Shown in pieces: positions 25,687 through 34,713 of a stretch of DNA of 64,000 nucleotides. Below the pieces are notes generated by a model. It had not been told where the DNA came from. It made no database searches and saw nothing but the letters and a program-made list of their open reading frames with translations. A program made the translations under genes and the position numbers. Position 1 is the first letter of the stretch. Each line of letters opens with the position of its first letter. This stretch comes from Streptomyces narbonensis (lineage in GTDB: Bacteria; Actinomycetota; Actinomycetes; Streptomycetales; Streptomycetaceae): contig NZ_BMSF01000006.1 of assembly GCF_014649015.1 (NCBI RefSeq), positions 62,001 through 126,000 on the forward strand, written 5' to 3'.

Positions 25687-25902
25687 TCAGCGCCCGGGGA
25701 GCAGGCGCTCCACGGCCGCGTTGGCCGGCGGCAGGTCGGGGGTGCCGGCCGGCTTCGCCTTGGGGGCCAGGACGCCGCTGAGCGGGACGACCGAGGGCAG
25801 GTTCATGCCGCCGGTGTCGGCGGCGGCGGTCCCGGCGGTGGCGCCCGCGAGACCCGCGGCGGCGAAGGCGGACAGGGCGGCTGCGGTGAGGATCCTCTTC
25901 AT
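25687..25902 (-). CDS. small secreted protein
   Basis: 71 residues. A signal peptide (MKRIL, then an Ala/Gly-rich hydrophobic core) has a probable cleavage site at TAAADTG (~28). The mature part is about 43 residues, Pro/Leu/Ala rich, without Cys. Short secreted proteins of this kind are common in Streptomyces. Function unknown. It is convergent with the APC permease gene, from which it is separated by a strong terminator. Confidence 0.7.
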   Translation of the reverse strand: MKRILTAAALSAFAAAGLAGATAGTAAADTGGMNLPSVVPLSGVLAPKAKPAGTPDLPPANAAVERLLPGR

Positions 25903-26021
25903 GCCCGCTCCAACGCGGACGGGTCGGATCCGGTTACGACCGGCCCCCGCAGGCCAGGTCGGCCCCGTAGGCCCCGCCGGCCCGCCCCGGCCGGCCGCGG
26001 CGGGCTCCCTAGGATGCGTGC

Positions 26022-26525
26022 ATGGATTTCGCGTACGGGGAAACCGACTGGTCGCTGCGCCCGGGCAGGGCGGAGGACGTCGAGGTGATAGCCGACCTGC
26101 GGGCCGAGGTCATGCGCGAGGACCTGGTGCGGCTCGGCCGCTACGACGAGCACCGGGTGCGGCAGCGGCTGCGGGACGGCTTCTCGCCCGCGCACACCTC
26201 GGTCATCGAGCTGGACGGCGCCCTCGCGGGCTGCGTCACGATGCGCCCCGCCGGGGACGGCGAAGGGCTCTACCTGGAGCACTTCTACCTGGACCCCGCG
26301 GTGCAGGGGCGGGGCCTCGGGACCACGGTGCTGCGCGAGCTGCTCGACCGGGCGGACGAGGCGGGGACACCCGTACGCCTCCAGGTCCTCCAGGGGAGCG
26401 CGGCCCGCGGTCTCTACGAGAGGGCGGGATTCGCGGTCGAGGCCGAGGACCCGGTGGACGTATGGATGGTGCGAGAGGCCGCCCGTACCGTCAGAAGCCC
26501 ACGCCGGCCGGCTGCCGGACGGTGA
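26022..26525 (+). CDS. GNAT family N-acetyltransferase
   Basis: 167 residues. The acetyl-CoA-binding loop is VQGRGLGTTVLRELL (motif A, ~93-107), preceded by the beta-strand LYLEHFYLDPA and followed by ARGLYERAGFAVE. A TAGGAT hexamer six bases before the ATG suggests a leaderless mRNA. The last 35 bases overlap the convergent carboxymuconolactone-decarboxylase-like gene. Substrate unknown. Confidence 0.85.
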   Translation: MDFAYGETDWSLRPGRAEDVEVIADLRAEVMREDLVRLGRYDEHRVRQRLRDGFSPAHTSVIELDGALAGCVTMRPAGDGEGLYLEHFYLDPAVQGRGLGTTVLRELLDRADEAGTPVRLQVLQGSAARGLYERAGFAVEAEDPVDVWMVREAARTVRSPRRPAAGR

Positions 26526-26961
26526 CGTTGAGCCGGTTGAAGAGGTTCGTTATCCCGACCATCAGGACGATCGACGCGAGCTGCTTCTCGTCGAAGTGAT
26601 CGGCGGCGGCGTCCCAGATCGCGTCCGGCACCGCGTCCGAGACGTCGGCCAGCCGGGTCGCGGCCTCGGCGAGCGCGAGGGCCGCGCGCTCCTCGTCGGT
26701 GAAGTACGGGGCCTCGCGCCAGGCGGCGACGGCGAACAGCTTCTCGTCGCTCACCCCGGCCTTCCTGGCGTTCTTCGCGCCGATGTCGACGCAGAAGCCG
26801 CAGCTGTTGATCTGGCTGGCCCGCAGGTGCACGAGCTCCAGGGTCGACTCCGGAACCCCGCCCTGCTTGGCGGCCTTCACCAGGTTCATGATCGCCGGAC
26901 CGGCGTCGGGCAGGACGTAGGCGGGGTTGGTCATGCGGGCCTTGGGCTGGTGCGTCGCCAT
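26491..26961 (-). CDS. carboxymuconolactone decarboxylase/AhpD-like protein
   Basis: 156 residues. The AhpD core ELVHLRASQINSCGFCVDIG has the redox CxxC at Cys54 and Cys57; the His usually following in AhpD is Gly here. Such proteins are linked to ECF41 sigma factors as the COE partner, and an ECF41-type promoter lies upstream. GAGGAG precedes ATG 26961; a second Met at codon 10 is less well placed. The role is probably peroxide or organic-radical stress, by inference from the family. Confidence 0.85.
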   Translation of the reverse strand: MATHQPKARMTNPAYVLPDAGPAIMNLVKAAKQGGVPESTLELVHLRASQINSCGFCVDIGAKNARKAGVSDEKLFAVAAWREAPYFTDEERAALALAEAATRLADVSDAVPDAIWDAAADHFDEKQLASIVLMVGITNLFNRLNVTVRQPAGVGF

Positions 26962-27029
26962 GGTGATCGCTCCTCGGCGTCTCTCGTCGGTCGTTCGTTC
27001 GGGCGTTCGTTCGTCGCTTTCAGTGCATT

Positions 27030-27056
27030 GACGGAACGCGCGCTGAGGATGTGACA
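27030..27056 (-). promoter_or_regulatory. ECF41-type promoter TGTCACA-N16-CGTC
   Basis: Read on the reverse strand: TGTCACA (27056-27050), exactly 16 bases, then CGTC (27033-27030). This matches the described ECF41 consensus. It lies about 70 bases upstream of the CMD-like gene, the kind of gene that ECF41 sigma factors control. The sigma factor itself is not in the window. Confidence 0.75.
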
Positions 27057-27122
27057 CGACGGGAGAGCTTTTCCCGAGAAACTTTTCGGGCCTCGCTCCA
27101 GGCCTCGCTCCAGCCCTCCGCT

Positions 27123-27863
27123 CTACGCCTCCGCGATGAGGGCGGTGGCGACCGTGCGGAAGCCGAGCCGGCCGTAGAGCCGGGCCACGTCCTCGTCCGA
27201 CGCCGACAGGAAGACCAACTCCGCGCCCCGGGCGCGGGCGTCCGCGACGAGCGCCGCCGTCACCGCGAGCCCGAGGCCGCGGCGGCGGGCCGCCGGGACG
27301 GTGCCGACGCCGACGACCTCGGTGACGGGCCCGACGGGCTGGTGCTGCCCGGCTGCGAGGGCCTCGCCGGAGCTGTCGAGGGCCGCCGCGAGCCGGGTCC
27401 GCCCGGCGGTGATCCGCTCGCCGACGCGCTCGGCGGTGCCGGGCTCCGGCGCCATGCCGAAGGCCGCGTACGGGGCGGCGACGGCGGCCTCCAGGGCACT
27501 GTCGCCGGCGTCGACCATCCGTACGGTGATTCCCTCGGGGGCCGGTACGGCGATCCCCTCGCCCTCCAGGACCATCAGCGGGTGCTCGTGGACCGTGAGT
27601 CCGCTCGCCTCCACGGCCGCGCGCAGGCCCGGCGTCGTCTCCGCGACCCACTCGAACGCCTCGGGGACCCCCAGCTCCCGCTGCCGGGCCCGTACGGCCT
27701 CGACGGCGTCGACCGGCACGTCGCCGGTGTGGCCGAGTGTGGGGCGGGCGTAGTAGGGCCAGCCCTTCCCCTCCTGCACGAAGAGGGTCAGGGGCCCGTG
27801 CGCCTCGGCGCGGGCGGAGGAACGGGGGACGGCGTCGTAGAACGTCTCGATTCGCTGCAGCAC
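27123..27863 (-). CDS. GNAT family N-acetyltransferase
   Basis: 246 residues from a GTG at 27863. That start is preferred because TACCGT stands exactly six bases upstream (reverse strand), the leaderless pattern seen at several other genes here; a start further upstream would cross this promoter. The GNAT domain is C-terminal: VVGVGTVPAARRRGLGLAVTAA (~180-200) and ARLYGRLGFRTV. The N-terminal ~110 residues resemble a degenerate second GNAT-like half (HGPLTLFVQEGKGWPYYARP). Substrate unknown. Confidence 0.82.
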   Translation of the reverse strand: MLQRIETFYDAVPRSSARAEAHGPLTLFVQEGKGWPYYARPTLGHTGDVPVDAVEAVRARQRELGVPEAFEWVAETTPGLRAAVEASGLTVHEHPLMVLEGEGIAVPAPEGITVRMVDAGDSALEAAVAAPYAAFGMAPEPGTAERVGERITAGRTRLAAALDSSGEALAAGQHQPVGPVTEVVGVGTVPAARRRGLGLAVTAALVADARARGAELVFLSASDEDVARLYGRLGFRTVATALIAEA

Positions 27864-27988
27864 CGGGCCACGGTAGGCGTCGGTGCGGGGGCCGCGCAGG
27901 TGAGTTTTCCCGGCGGAGCGGAACCGGGACTGGCATGAGCCCGTCACCCAGTGCGGGAAGTGTCGGGGGGACAGGCCTAGGGGGAGCG

Positions 27989-28633
27989 ATGAGTCGTACG
28001 GGGAACACCTGCCCGGGCTGTGCCCGCGACGACCGGGTGCAGGCGGTGCCCGCCGTGTACCTCGCGGGCCGGGACGCGGTGACGAGCCGCGAGCGGGACC
28101 GCGACGGCGACATGCGGACGGTGACGCGCAGGGTGACCACGGGGCTCTCGGACGCGCTCGCGCCGGTGCCGACGGCGCCCGCCCACGCGATCGGCCTTCT
28201 CGGCTTCCTCTCCGGGTTCGTGTGCGTCGCCTCGTTCATGGCCTGGGTCTTCGTCGGCGGCGCTCTGGAGGACGACGAGGCCCCCGAGGCGGACTTCGGG
28301 GCGTTCGGACCGCCGCCGGCCGACCTCGGGCCGGATCTGGGGTTCACGGGCTGGCTGTCGGCCGCCGCCCTGGGCGTCACCCTCCTGGTCGTCCTCGAGG
28401 TCCGGCGGCGCAAGACCGCCTTCGCCCACCGGACGCGCGGCCGCCACCGCGCCGAGGAACTCTGGTCGCACGGCTGGTACTGCCACCGCTGCGGCACGGT
28501 CCACCTGGAGGGCGTACCCGGCGAGGACCGCACCCCGCTCACGCTCCAGCGCTTCCGCGAGAAGGTCTGGGAGCACGGCGGGTACGGCGACCTGGCGGCG
28601 GAGCAGCGGGCGGTGGACGCGGTCCGCTCCTGA
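27989..28633 (+). CDS. membrane protein with N- and C-terminal Cys pairs
   Basis: 214 residues, with GGGGGAG before the ATG. An N-terminal CPGC pair (TCPGCARDDRVQAVPAVY) and a C-terminal YCHRCGTVHLEG knuckle suggest Zn binding. Two hydrophobic segments (~68-90 and ~120-137) flank an acidic Pro-rich loop. It is a conserved Streptomyces type with no known function to me. Confidence 0.7.
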   Translation: MSRTGNTCPGCARDDRVQAVPAVYLAGRDAVTSRERDRDGDMRTVTRRVTTGLSDALAPVPTAPAHAIGLLGFLSGFVCVASFMAWVFVGGALEDDEAPEADFGAFGPPPADLGPDLGFTGWLSAAALGVTLLVVLEVRRRKTAFAHRTRGRHRAEELWSHGWYCHRCGTVHLEGVPGEDRTPLTLQRFREKVWEHGGYGDLAAEQRAVDAVRS

Positions 28634-28690
28634 GGGCCGGCTCGTGTCGTACCTCTCGGAAATCCGCGCCGCACCCCCTACCGTGCGGCT

Positions 28691-29524
28691 ATGCGGATCT
28701 CGACCACGATCTTCCTGACCGACGAGACCATCACCCCCGTGCGGCTCGCGCGCGAGCTGGAGGAGCGGGGCTTCGGCGGGCTCTACCTCCCCGAGCACAC
28801 CCACATCCCCGTCGACCGGACCACGCCCTACCCGGCGGGCGGCGAACTGCCCCGCGAGTACAGCCGCATACTGGATCCCTTCGTGGCGCTCGGGCAGGCC
28901 GCCGCCGTCACCGAGCGGCTCGGGCTCGGCACCGGGGTCACGCTGATCGCCGAGCACGACGCGATCGCCCTCGCCAAGCAGATCGCGACCCTCGACCACC
29001 TCTCCGGAGGCCGCTTCACCCTCGGTGTCGGCTACGGCTGGAACCGTGAGGAGGCCGCCGACCACGGTGTCGACTGGTCCACCCGCCGGGCGCTCACCCA
29101 CGACCGGCTGGCCCTGATGCGGGCCCTGTGGGCGCCGGAACCCACGGCGTACGAGGGCGAGTTCGGCCGCTCCGTCAGTGCCTCGGAGGTCTGGCCCAAG
29201 CCGGCCCGGGGCGCCGCGCCGCGCATCCTGCTGGGCGGCGCGGCGGGCCCGAAGCTCTTCGCGCGGATCGCCGCGGAGACGGACGGCTGGATGCCGATCG
29301 GCGGCCGGGGCCTGACGGAGTCGCTCCCGGTCCTGCGCGAGGCCTGGGAGTCCGCGGGCCGCGACCCGAAGACCCTCCAGCTCGTCCCGTACGCGGTCCT
29401 CCCGAGCCCCGGCAAGCTCGCCCACTACGCGGAACTGGGCTGCGAGGAGGTCGTGCTCCAGCTGCCTCCGGGCGACGAGCGGGAGGTCTTGGGGGTCCTG
29501 GACGCGTATGCCGCGTATCTCTGA
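28691..29524 (+). CDS. LLM-class F420-dependent oxidoreductase
   Basis: 277 residues. The luciferase-like fold shows FGGLYLPEHTHIP (~27-39), TLDHLSGGRFTLGVGYGWNREE (~100) and PRILLGGAAGPKLFARIA (~178). Length and motifs fit the F420-dependent group. TACCGT six bases before the ATG indicates a leaderless transcript. It has no CTGAC operator and is therefore outside the regulon of the other two LLM genes. Confidence 0.87.
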   Translation: MRISTTIFLTDETITPVRLARELEERGFGGLYLPEHTHIPVDRTTPYPAGGELPREYSRILDPFVALGQAAAVTERLGLGTGVTLIAEHDAIALAKQIATLDHLSGGRFTLGVGYGWNREEAADHGVDWSTRRALTHDRLALMRALWAPEPTAYEGEFGRSVSASEVWPKPARGAAPRILLGGAAGPKLFARIAAETDGWMPIGGRGLTESLPVLREAWESAGRDPKTLQLVPYAVLPSPGKLAHYAELGCEEVVLQLPPGDEREVLGVLDAYAAYL

Positions 29525-29528
29525 GCGA

Positions 29529-29558
29529 TTGACTTCGGAATACGTTCCGAAGTACTGT
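29529..29558 (+). promoter_or_regulatory. toxin-antitoxin promoter with embedded operator
   Basis: TTGACT (29529-29534), 18 bases, TACTGT (29553-29558), then six bases to the ATG. Between and over them lies the perfect inverted repeat ACTTCGGAA-TACG-TTCCGAAGT (29532-29553). A bound repressor would block both hexamers. Confidence 0.75.
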
Positions 29559-29564
29559 CGGTCC

Positions 29565-30026
29565 ATGCTGACCCCGACCGTCTCCTTCTCCGAGCTCTCC
29601 AAGAATTCGAAGCGGGTCGCCGAGAGGCTCGACAGTGAGTACCGCCTGCTCGTCACGCGCCGCGACGGGCAGGACCTCTACCTCACCACCGCCGGCTACG
29701 ACCATGACCGGGAGGAGACGGCCGACGTCACGGCGCGTCTCCTCGCCGCTCTCCTCGCCGCCGACGACGGCGCCCGCGTCATAGGGCGTGCCCTCCCCTC
29801 GGTCTTCCCCTGGGTGCGGCACCTGTCCGCGGAGGAGCTGCGGGAATTCGTCCAGGACCTGCTGGACGCGACGCACGACGCCGCACAGCTGGATGTCCAC
29901 GCGACCCTCCACCGCACGATCGTCGAGTGGCGGGCCACGGCGCGCGTCCTCGCCGACCCGGACCTCACGGCTCAGCTCACGCGGGCCCTCCCCGACGAGG
30001 ACCACGGCGAGGTGTCGGCGCCGTGA
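29565..30026 (+). CDS. antitoxin, prevent-host-death-like (pair 3)
   Basis: 153 residues. The N-terminal TVSFSELSKNSKRVAERL and YRLLVTRRDGQDLYLTT match the Phd/YefM-type DNA-binding fold. The C-terminal half is helical and acidic and would bind the toxin. The gene overlaps the downstream toxin gene (GTGA). The start is fixed by the promoter six bases upstream, which excludes an in-frame ATG at 29508. Its product is the likely repressor at the embedded palindrome. Confidence 0.75.
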   Translation: MLTPTVSFSELSKNSKRVAERLDSEYRLLVTRRDGQDLYLTTAGYDHDREETADVTARLLAALLAADDGARVIGRALPSVFPWVRHLSAEELREFVQDLLDATHDAAQLDVHATLHRTIVEWRATARVLADPDLTAQLTRALPDEDHGEVSAP

Positions 30027-30376
30027 CGCCGAAGCGCGGCGACGACGTCGCACCGCCGCCGGTCGGCCAGGAGTGGCGTCTTCGCTTCGCGACGAACGAG
30101 GCCGCCAAAGGCTGGGGCGAACTCGCCGCGGAAGCCCCGGGCAACACCCGGCGGTGCTTCGAGGCCCTGCGCGTGAATCCGCTTCGGCAGGACGATCCGG
30201 ACCGGCAGCACAGGCTGCGAGGGCGCCTTGCCACCGCGACCCTCGGCGGGCGGGCCTACCCGCAGTGGGAGTTCGAGGTGACGGCCGGAGGCCGGGTCAG
30301 GTACCTCGTCGATGAGCCGCGCAGGACGGTGCACCTGGTGTATGCGGCGCCCCGGCACCCCAAGGACACCGACTGA
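30023..30376 (+). CDS. RelE/HigB-like toxin (pair 3)
   Basis: 117 residues, GTG start overlapping the antitoxin stop. [63 protein letters not shown] and [11 protein letters not shown] give the beta-alpha-beta pattern of small RelE/ParE-superfamily toxins. A ribosome-dependent mRNase is the usual activity; the assignment rests on fold pattern and operon context. Confidence 0.68.
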   Translation: MTPKRGDDVAPPPVGQEWRLRFATNEAAKGWGELAAEAPGNTRRCFEALRVNPLRQDDPDRQHRLRGRLATATLGGRAYPQWEFEVTAGGRVRYLVDEPRRTVHLVYAAPRHPKDTD

Positions 30377-30434
30377 CGCACCTTCCTACGGGGACCCGAA
30401 CCCGCCCCGGCCCGCCCGCTCGTATGCTCGGTTC

Positions 30435-33017
30435 ATGACGGATCACCAGGCAGCACGTCCCACCGGGAACGCCATGCGGCGCGCGCTCAAGCGGGCCAGG
30501 GACGGGGTCGCGCTCGATGTCACCGAGGCCGCCGTGCTGTTGCGGGCGCGCGGGGAGGACCTGGAAGACCTCGTCACGTCCGCCGGGCGGGTGCGGGACG
30601 CGGGTCTTGAGGCCGCGGGGCGGCCCGGGGTCATCACGTACTCGAAGAGCGTCTTCATACCCCTCACCCGTCTCTGCCGGGACAAGTGCCACTACTGCAC
30701 CTTCGTCACCGTGCCCGGCAAGCTCCGCCGCGACGGGCACGGGATGTTCATGTCGCCGGACGAGGTCCTCGACATCGCCCGCCGCGGGGCCGAGATGGGC
30801 TGCAAGGAAGCCCTGATCACCCTCGGCGACAAGCCCGAGGACCGGTGGCCCGAGGCGCGCGAGTGGCTCGACGCGCACGGCTACGACGACACCCTCGCGT
30901 ACGTACGGGCTATGGCGATCCGCGTCCTGGAGGAGACGGGACTCCTCCCGCACCTCAACCCCGGTGTCATGTCCTGGACCGACTTCCAGCGCCTCAAGCC
31001 CGTCGCGCCGTCCATGGGCATGATGCTGGAGACCACCGCGACCCGGCTGTGGAGCGAGCCCGGCGGCCCGCACCACGGCTCTCCCGACAAGGAGCCGGCC
31101 GTCCGGCTCCGGGTCCTTGAGGACGCGGGACGGTCCTCCGTGCCCTTCACGTCCGGCCTGCTGCTCGGCATCGGCGAGACCGTCGAGGAGCGCGCCGAGT
31201 CGCTCTTCGCGCTGCGGCGCGTGGCGCGCGCGTACCACTCGATCCAGGAACTGATCATCCAGAACTTCCGCGCCAAGCCGGACACGGCCATGCGCGGCAT
31301 GCCCGACGCCGAGCTGGACGACCTGGTCGCCACCGTCGCCGTCGCGCGGCTCATCATGGGCCCCTCCGCCTGCCTCCAGGCCCCGCCCAACCTGGTCGAC
31401 TCCGAGTACGAGCGGCTCATCGCCGCCGGCATCGACGACTGGGGCGGCGTCTCCCCGATCACCATCGACCACGTCAACCCCGAGCGCCCCTGGCCGAGGA
31501 TCGAGGAGCTGGCCGAGCGGTCCGCCGCCGCCGGCTTCGAGCTGCGCGAACGGCTCTGCGTCTACCCCGAGTTCGTCCAGCGCGGCGAGCCCTGGCTCGA
31601 CCCCCGGCTCCTCCCGCACGTCCGCGCCCTCGCCGACGCCGAGACCGGTCTCGCGAACCCCGACGCGCCCGTGCGCGGCCTGCCCTGGCAGGAGCCCGAC
31701 GAGGCCTTCACCGCCGCCGGCCGCACCGACCTCCACCGCACCATCGACACCACGGGCCGCACCCACGACCGCCGCGACGACTTCGACGAGGTGTACGGGG
31801 ACTGGGAGGCGCTCCGCGAGGCCGCCGCCCCCGGGATGGTCCCCGAGCGCATCGACACCGACGTCCGCGAGGCCCTCGCCGTCGCCGCCGACGACCCGAC
31901 GAAGCTCAGCGACGCCCAGGCGCTCGCCCTGCTCCACGCCGACGGCCCGGCGCTCGACGCGCTGACCCGGATCGCGGACGACGTCCGCAGGGCGGCGGTC
32001 GGCGACGACGTCACGTACATCGTCACGCGCAACATCAACTTCACCAACGTCTGCTACACCGGCTGCCGCTTCTGCGCCTTCGCCCAGCGCCGCACCGACG
32101 CCGACGCGTACACCCTCTCCCTCGACCAGGTCGCGGACCGCGCCGAGCAGGCCTGGGACGTCGGCGCCGTCGAGGTCTGCATGCAGGGCGGCATCCACCC
32201 GGACCTGCCCGGCACCGCCTACTTCGACATCGCGCGGGCGGTGAAGGAACGCGTCCCCGGCATGCACGTCCACGCCTTCTCACCGATGGAGGTCGTCAAC
32301 GGCGCCACCCGCACCGGGCTCTCGATCCGGGAGTGGCTCACCGCCGCCAAGGAGGCCGGGCTCGACTCCATGCCCGGCACCGCCGCCGAGATCCTCGACG
32401 ACGAGGTCCGCTGGGTCCTCACCAAGGGCAAGCTGCCCACCGCCACCTGGATCGAGGTGATCACCACCGCCCACGAGCTGGGCATCCGGTCCTCCTCCAC
32501 GATGATGTACGGGCACGTCGACCAGCCCCGGCACTGGCTCGGCCACTTCCGGACCCTGGCCCGCATCCAGCAGGAGACCGGAGGGTTCACCGAGTTCGTC
32601 ACCCTCCCCTTCATCCACACCAACGCGCCCGTCTACCTCGCCGGCATCGCCCGCCCCGGCCCGACCGCCCGCGACAACCGCGCGGTCATCGCCATGGCCC
32701 GGCTCCTCCTCCACCCGCACATCCCCAACATCCAGACCAGCTGGGTGAAGCTGGGCACCGAAGGCGCCGCCGAGATGCTCCGCTCGGGCGCCAACGACCT
32801 GGGCGGCACCCTGATGGAGGAGACCATCTCCCGGATGGCCGGGTCGAGTTACGGCTCGTACCGCTCCATCCGCGACCTCGTCGCCATCGCGGACGCGGCC
32901 GGCCGCCCCGCGAAGCCCCGCACGACCCTCTACGGGGAGGTCCCCGAGGAGCGCCGGCGCACCGCGACCGCCTCCGACGGTCATCTTCCGGAACTCCTGC
33001 CGCTCGTCCAGGAGTGA
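30435..33017 (+). CDS. fbiC: bifunctional FO synthase (7,8-didemethyl-8-hydroxy-5-deazariboflavin synthase)
   Basis: 860 residues, the fused CofG/CofH form found in actinobacteria. It contains two radical SAM centres: CRDKCHYC (Cys81, 85, 88) in the N-terminal CofG half and CYTGCRFC (Cys540, 544, 547) in the C-terminal CofH half. It makes FO from 5-amino-6-ribitylaminouracil and tyrosine, the first committed step to coenzyme F420. TATGCT six bases before ATG 30435 suggests a leaderless mRNA. F420 made through this enzyme would serve the LLM enzymes at 17351 and 28691. Confidence 0.96.
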   Translation: MTDHQAARPTGNAMRRALKRARDGVALDVTEAAVLLRARGEDLEDLVTSAGRVRDAGLEAAGRPGVITYSKSVFIPLTRLCRDKCHYCTFVTVPGKLRRDGHGMFMSPDEVLDIARRGAEMGCKEALITLGDKPEDRWPEAREWLDAHGYDDTLAYVRAMAIRVLEETGLLPHLNPGVMSWTDFQRLKPVAPSMGMMLETTATRLWSEPGGPHHGSPDKEPAVRLRVLEDAGRSSVPFTSGLLLGIGETVEERAESLFALRRVARAYHSIQELIIQNFRAKPDTAMRGMPDAELDDLVATVAVARLIMGPSACLQAPPNLVDSEYERLIAAGIDDWGGVSPITIDHVNPERPWPRIEELAERSAAAGFELRERLCVYPEFVQRGEPWLDPRLLPHVRALADAETGLANPDAPVRGLPWQEPDEAFTAAGRTDLHRTIDTTGRTHDRRDDFDEVYGDWEALREAAAPGMVPERIDTDVREALAVAADDPTKLSDAQALALLHADGPALDALTRIADDVRRAAVGDDVTYIVTRNINFTNVCYTGCRFCAFAQRRTDADAYTLSLDQVADRAEQAWDVGAVEVCMQGGIHPDLPGTAYFDIARAVKERVPGMHVHAFSPMEVVNGATRTGLSIREWLTAAKEAGLDSMPGTAAEILDDEVRWVLTKGKLPTATWIEVITTAHELGIRSSSTMMYGHVDQPRHWLGHFRTLARIQQETGGFTEFVTLPFIHTNAPVYLAGIARPGPTARDNRAVIAMARLLLHPHIPNIQTSWVKLGTEGAAEMLRSGANDLGGTLMEETISRMAGSSYGSYRSIRDLVAIADAAGRPAKPRTTLYGEVPEERRRTATASDGHLPELLPLVQE

Positions 33018-33033
33018 GAGGGATGATGCGTCC

Positions 33034-34458
33034 ATGACGCAGATCATCAAGGGGGGAAACCTTCAGCTCAGCGGCGAGCCGATGCGGGTCGCCGTCGTGC
33101 GCCGGTCCGACGGGCCGGGAGCACCGGAGGTGGACGCGGCGGCGCTGCTCGTCGGCGCGGACGGCAAGGTCAGGGACAGGGAGGACCTGGTCTTCTACAA
33201 CCAGTCCGCGCACGCCGGCAGCGGCGTGCGGCTGACGGGGAACGTCCGGGGCGAGGGCGAGGTGGTCGCGGACTGGCTGGAGATCGACCCCGGACGCGTG
33301 GAGCCGGCCGTGGAGCGGATCGTGGTCGCGGCGTCCTGCGACGACGCGACGTTCGGTGAGGTCGAGGACCTGTACCTGCGGGCGGTGAGCGCGACCACCG
33401 GGGAGCAGCTGGCGCTGTACGCGGTCGAGGACGCGACGACGGAGACGGCGATCCTGCTGGGCGAGTTCTACCGCAGGGCCGGCGGGTGGAAGTTCCGCGC
33501 GGTGGGGCAGGGGTACGACTCCGGACTGCCGGGCCTTGCGGAGGACTTCGGGTTCGCGGTGCCGGAGGAGACGGTGCCGGAGGGGACGGTCGAGGCTCCG
33601 ATGGAGACGGTGCCGGAGGGGACAGCGGGGCCGCCGGAGGAAACGGCGGTTGTGCCGCCGGAGGGAGTGGCGGTGGTGCCGGTGCAGGCGCCCGCCCCCG
33701 TCCAGGCGCCCGCCCCCGTCCAGGCCCCCGCCCCCGTCCAGGCGCCCGTCCCCGCCCCCGTGCCCCTCGCCGGCGGGGTTGTCGGCAAGGTGCGCGGTGC
33801 CGCGCCGCTCTCCGCACCGGCCCTCGGCGTGCCGCCGGCGCGGTGCAACGATCTTCCCGGCGAGATGGGTCCCGAGTTCGAGCCCGTCGAGTTCTCGGGC
33901 CGTGGGAAGGAGGACGTCGATCCCGGTCTCACCCTCCCCAAGGGCTTCGTGGTCGTCGACGTGCTGAGGAAGGGCGACGGGTACATCGAGGTCGTCACGC
34001 TGACCGTGCGCGGGCGCCGATGGCGGGAGGTCCTGGGCAGCGGCCTCCCGGACCTGCACGGTGTGGGCGTCTTCCACCACGACGGCCGGTCGCCGCTGCG
34101 GCTGAGGGTCGACGCGCCGGGTATGGCCGCGTGGACGATCAGGCTTCGGCCGGTATCGACCCTGCGTGTCTTCGACGGTCCCGTGGAGGGGTGCGGGCCG
34201 GACGTCCTGGCCCACACCGGCGACGAGACCGACGTCAGGTTCCGGTTCAAGGGTGACGAGGACAAGGAGGGGTACTTCGGTGTCAACGTCCACCGGCGCG
34301 GCGGACACGCGCAGCACACGTACAGCAGGCGGGACCGGGGACGCGGCAGCGGTTCGATCCCTCGGGGCCCTCGCCTGCTGGTGATCGAGGCCGACGGCGC
34401 CTGGTCCGCGGAGCCCGGCGGGTCGAGGATCACGAGCTTCTGGACCCGCCGCCGCTAG
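33034..34458 (+). CDS. TerD-family protein with repeat linker and C-terminal domain
   Basis: 474 residues. The N-terminal TerD domain (~1-185) contains VDAAALLVGADGKV, DLVFYNQ and FRAVGQGYDSGL. A Val/Pro/Glu-rich linker with four near-perfect APVQAP repeats (~213-245) leads to a beta-rich domain (~295-474) I cannot name. TerD domains bind Ca2+ and occur in tellurite-resistance and differentiation-linked proteins. It lies 16 bases after fbiC but has no obvious link to F420. Confidence 0.8.
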   Translation: MTQIIKGGNLQLSGEPMRVAVVRRSDGPGAPEVDAAALLVGADGKVRDREDLVFYNQSAHAGSGVRLTGNVRGEGEVVADWLEIDPGRVEPAVERIVVAASCDDATFGEVEDLYLRAVSATTGEQLALYAVEDATTETAILLGEFYRRAGGWKFRAVGQGYDSGLPGLAEDFGFAVPEETVPEGTVEAPMETVPEGTAGPPEETAVVPPEGVAVVPVQAPAPVQAPAPVQAPAPVQAPVPAPVPLAGGVVGKVRGAAPLSAPALGVPPARCNDLPGEMGPEFEPVEFSGRGKEDVDPGLTLPKGFVVVDVLRKGDGYIEVVTLTVRGRRWREVLGSGLPDLHGVGVFHHDGRSPLRLRVDAPGMAAWTIRLRPVSTLRVFDGPVEGCGPDVLAHTGDETDVRFRFKGDEDKEGYFGVNVHRRGGHAQHTYSRRDRGRGSGSIPRGPRLLVIEADGAWSAEPGGSRITSFWTRRR

Positions 34459-34519
34459 GCCCTGTCGTCAAACTCCCGCCCGCCCTTCGGGCGGACGACG
34501 GGAGTTTGACGACAGGACC
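34458..34519. repeat. 62-bp inverted-repeat element with inner hairpin
   Basis: The left arm 34458-34478 and right arm 34499-34519 match at 20 of 21 positions (GGCCCTGTCGTCAAACTCCC in the left arm). Between them is a second hairpin around CGCCC-TTC-GGGCG. It starts on the last base of the TerD stop codon. It could be a strong terminator, or a miniature insertion element, since the ends look like IS-type terminal repeats. Confidence 0.6.
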
Positions 34520-34713
34520 CAGGGGGTGTCTGACGGGATACGCGTACCTCCGGCGCGCTCCAGGCCCGCGGTCGAACCTCGGGTGAACTGCGGTCAAAAG
34601 CGGCCGGAAGGGCGTCGGATCACATAACGTTCCGGTCCCCGATCGGGCGTACCCGGTCGATTACAGTGCGGCGAGGAACCGTCAGCGAACCGCCGACCGG
34701 GGGAGGGCACGTC

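Noticed and set aside
29927..30022. Upstream extension of the RelE-like toxin
   Set aside because: The extension is an Arg/Pro/Gly-rich shadow of the antitoxin; the GTG at 30023 overlaps the antitoxin stop as expected for coupling.
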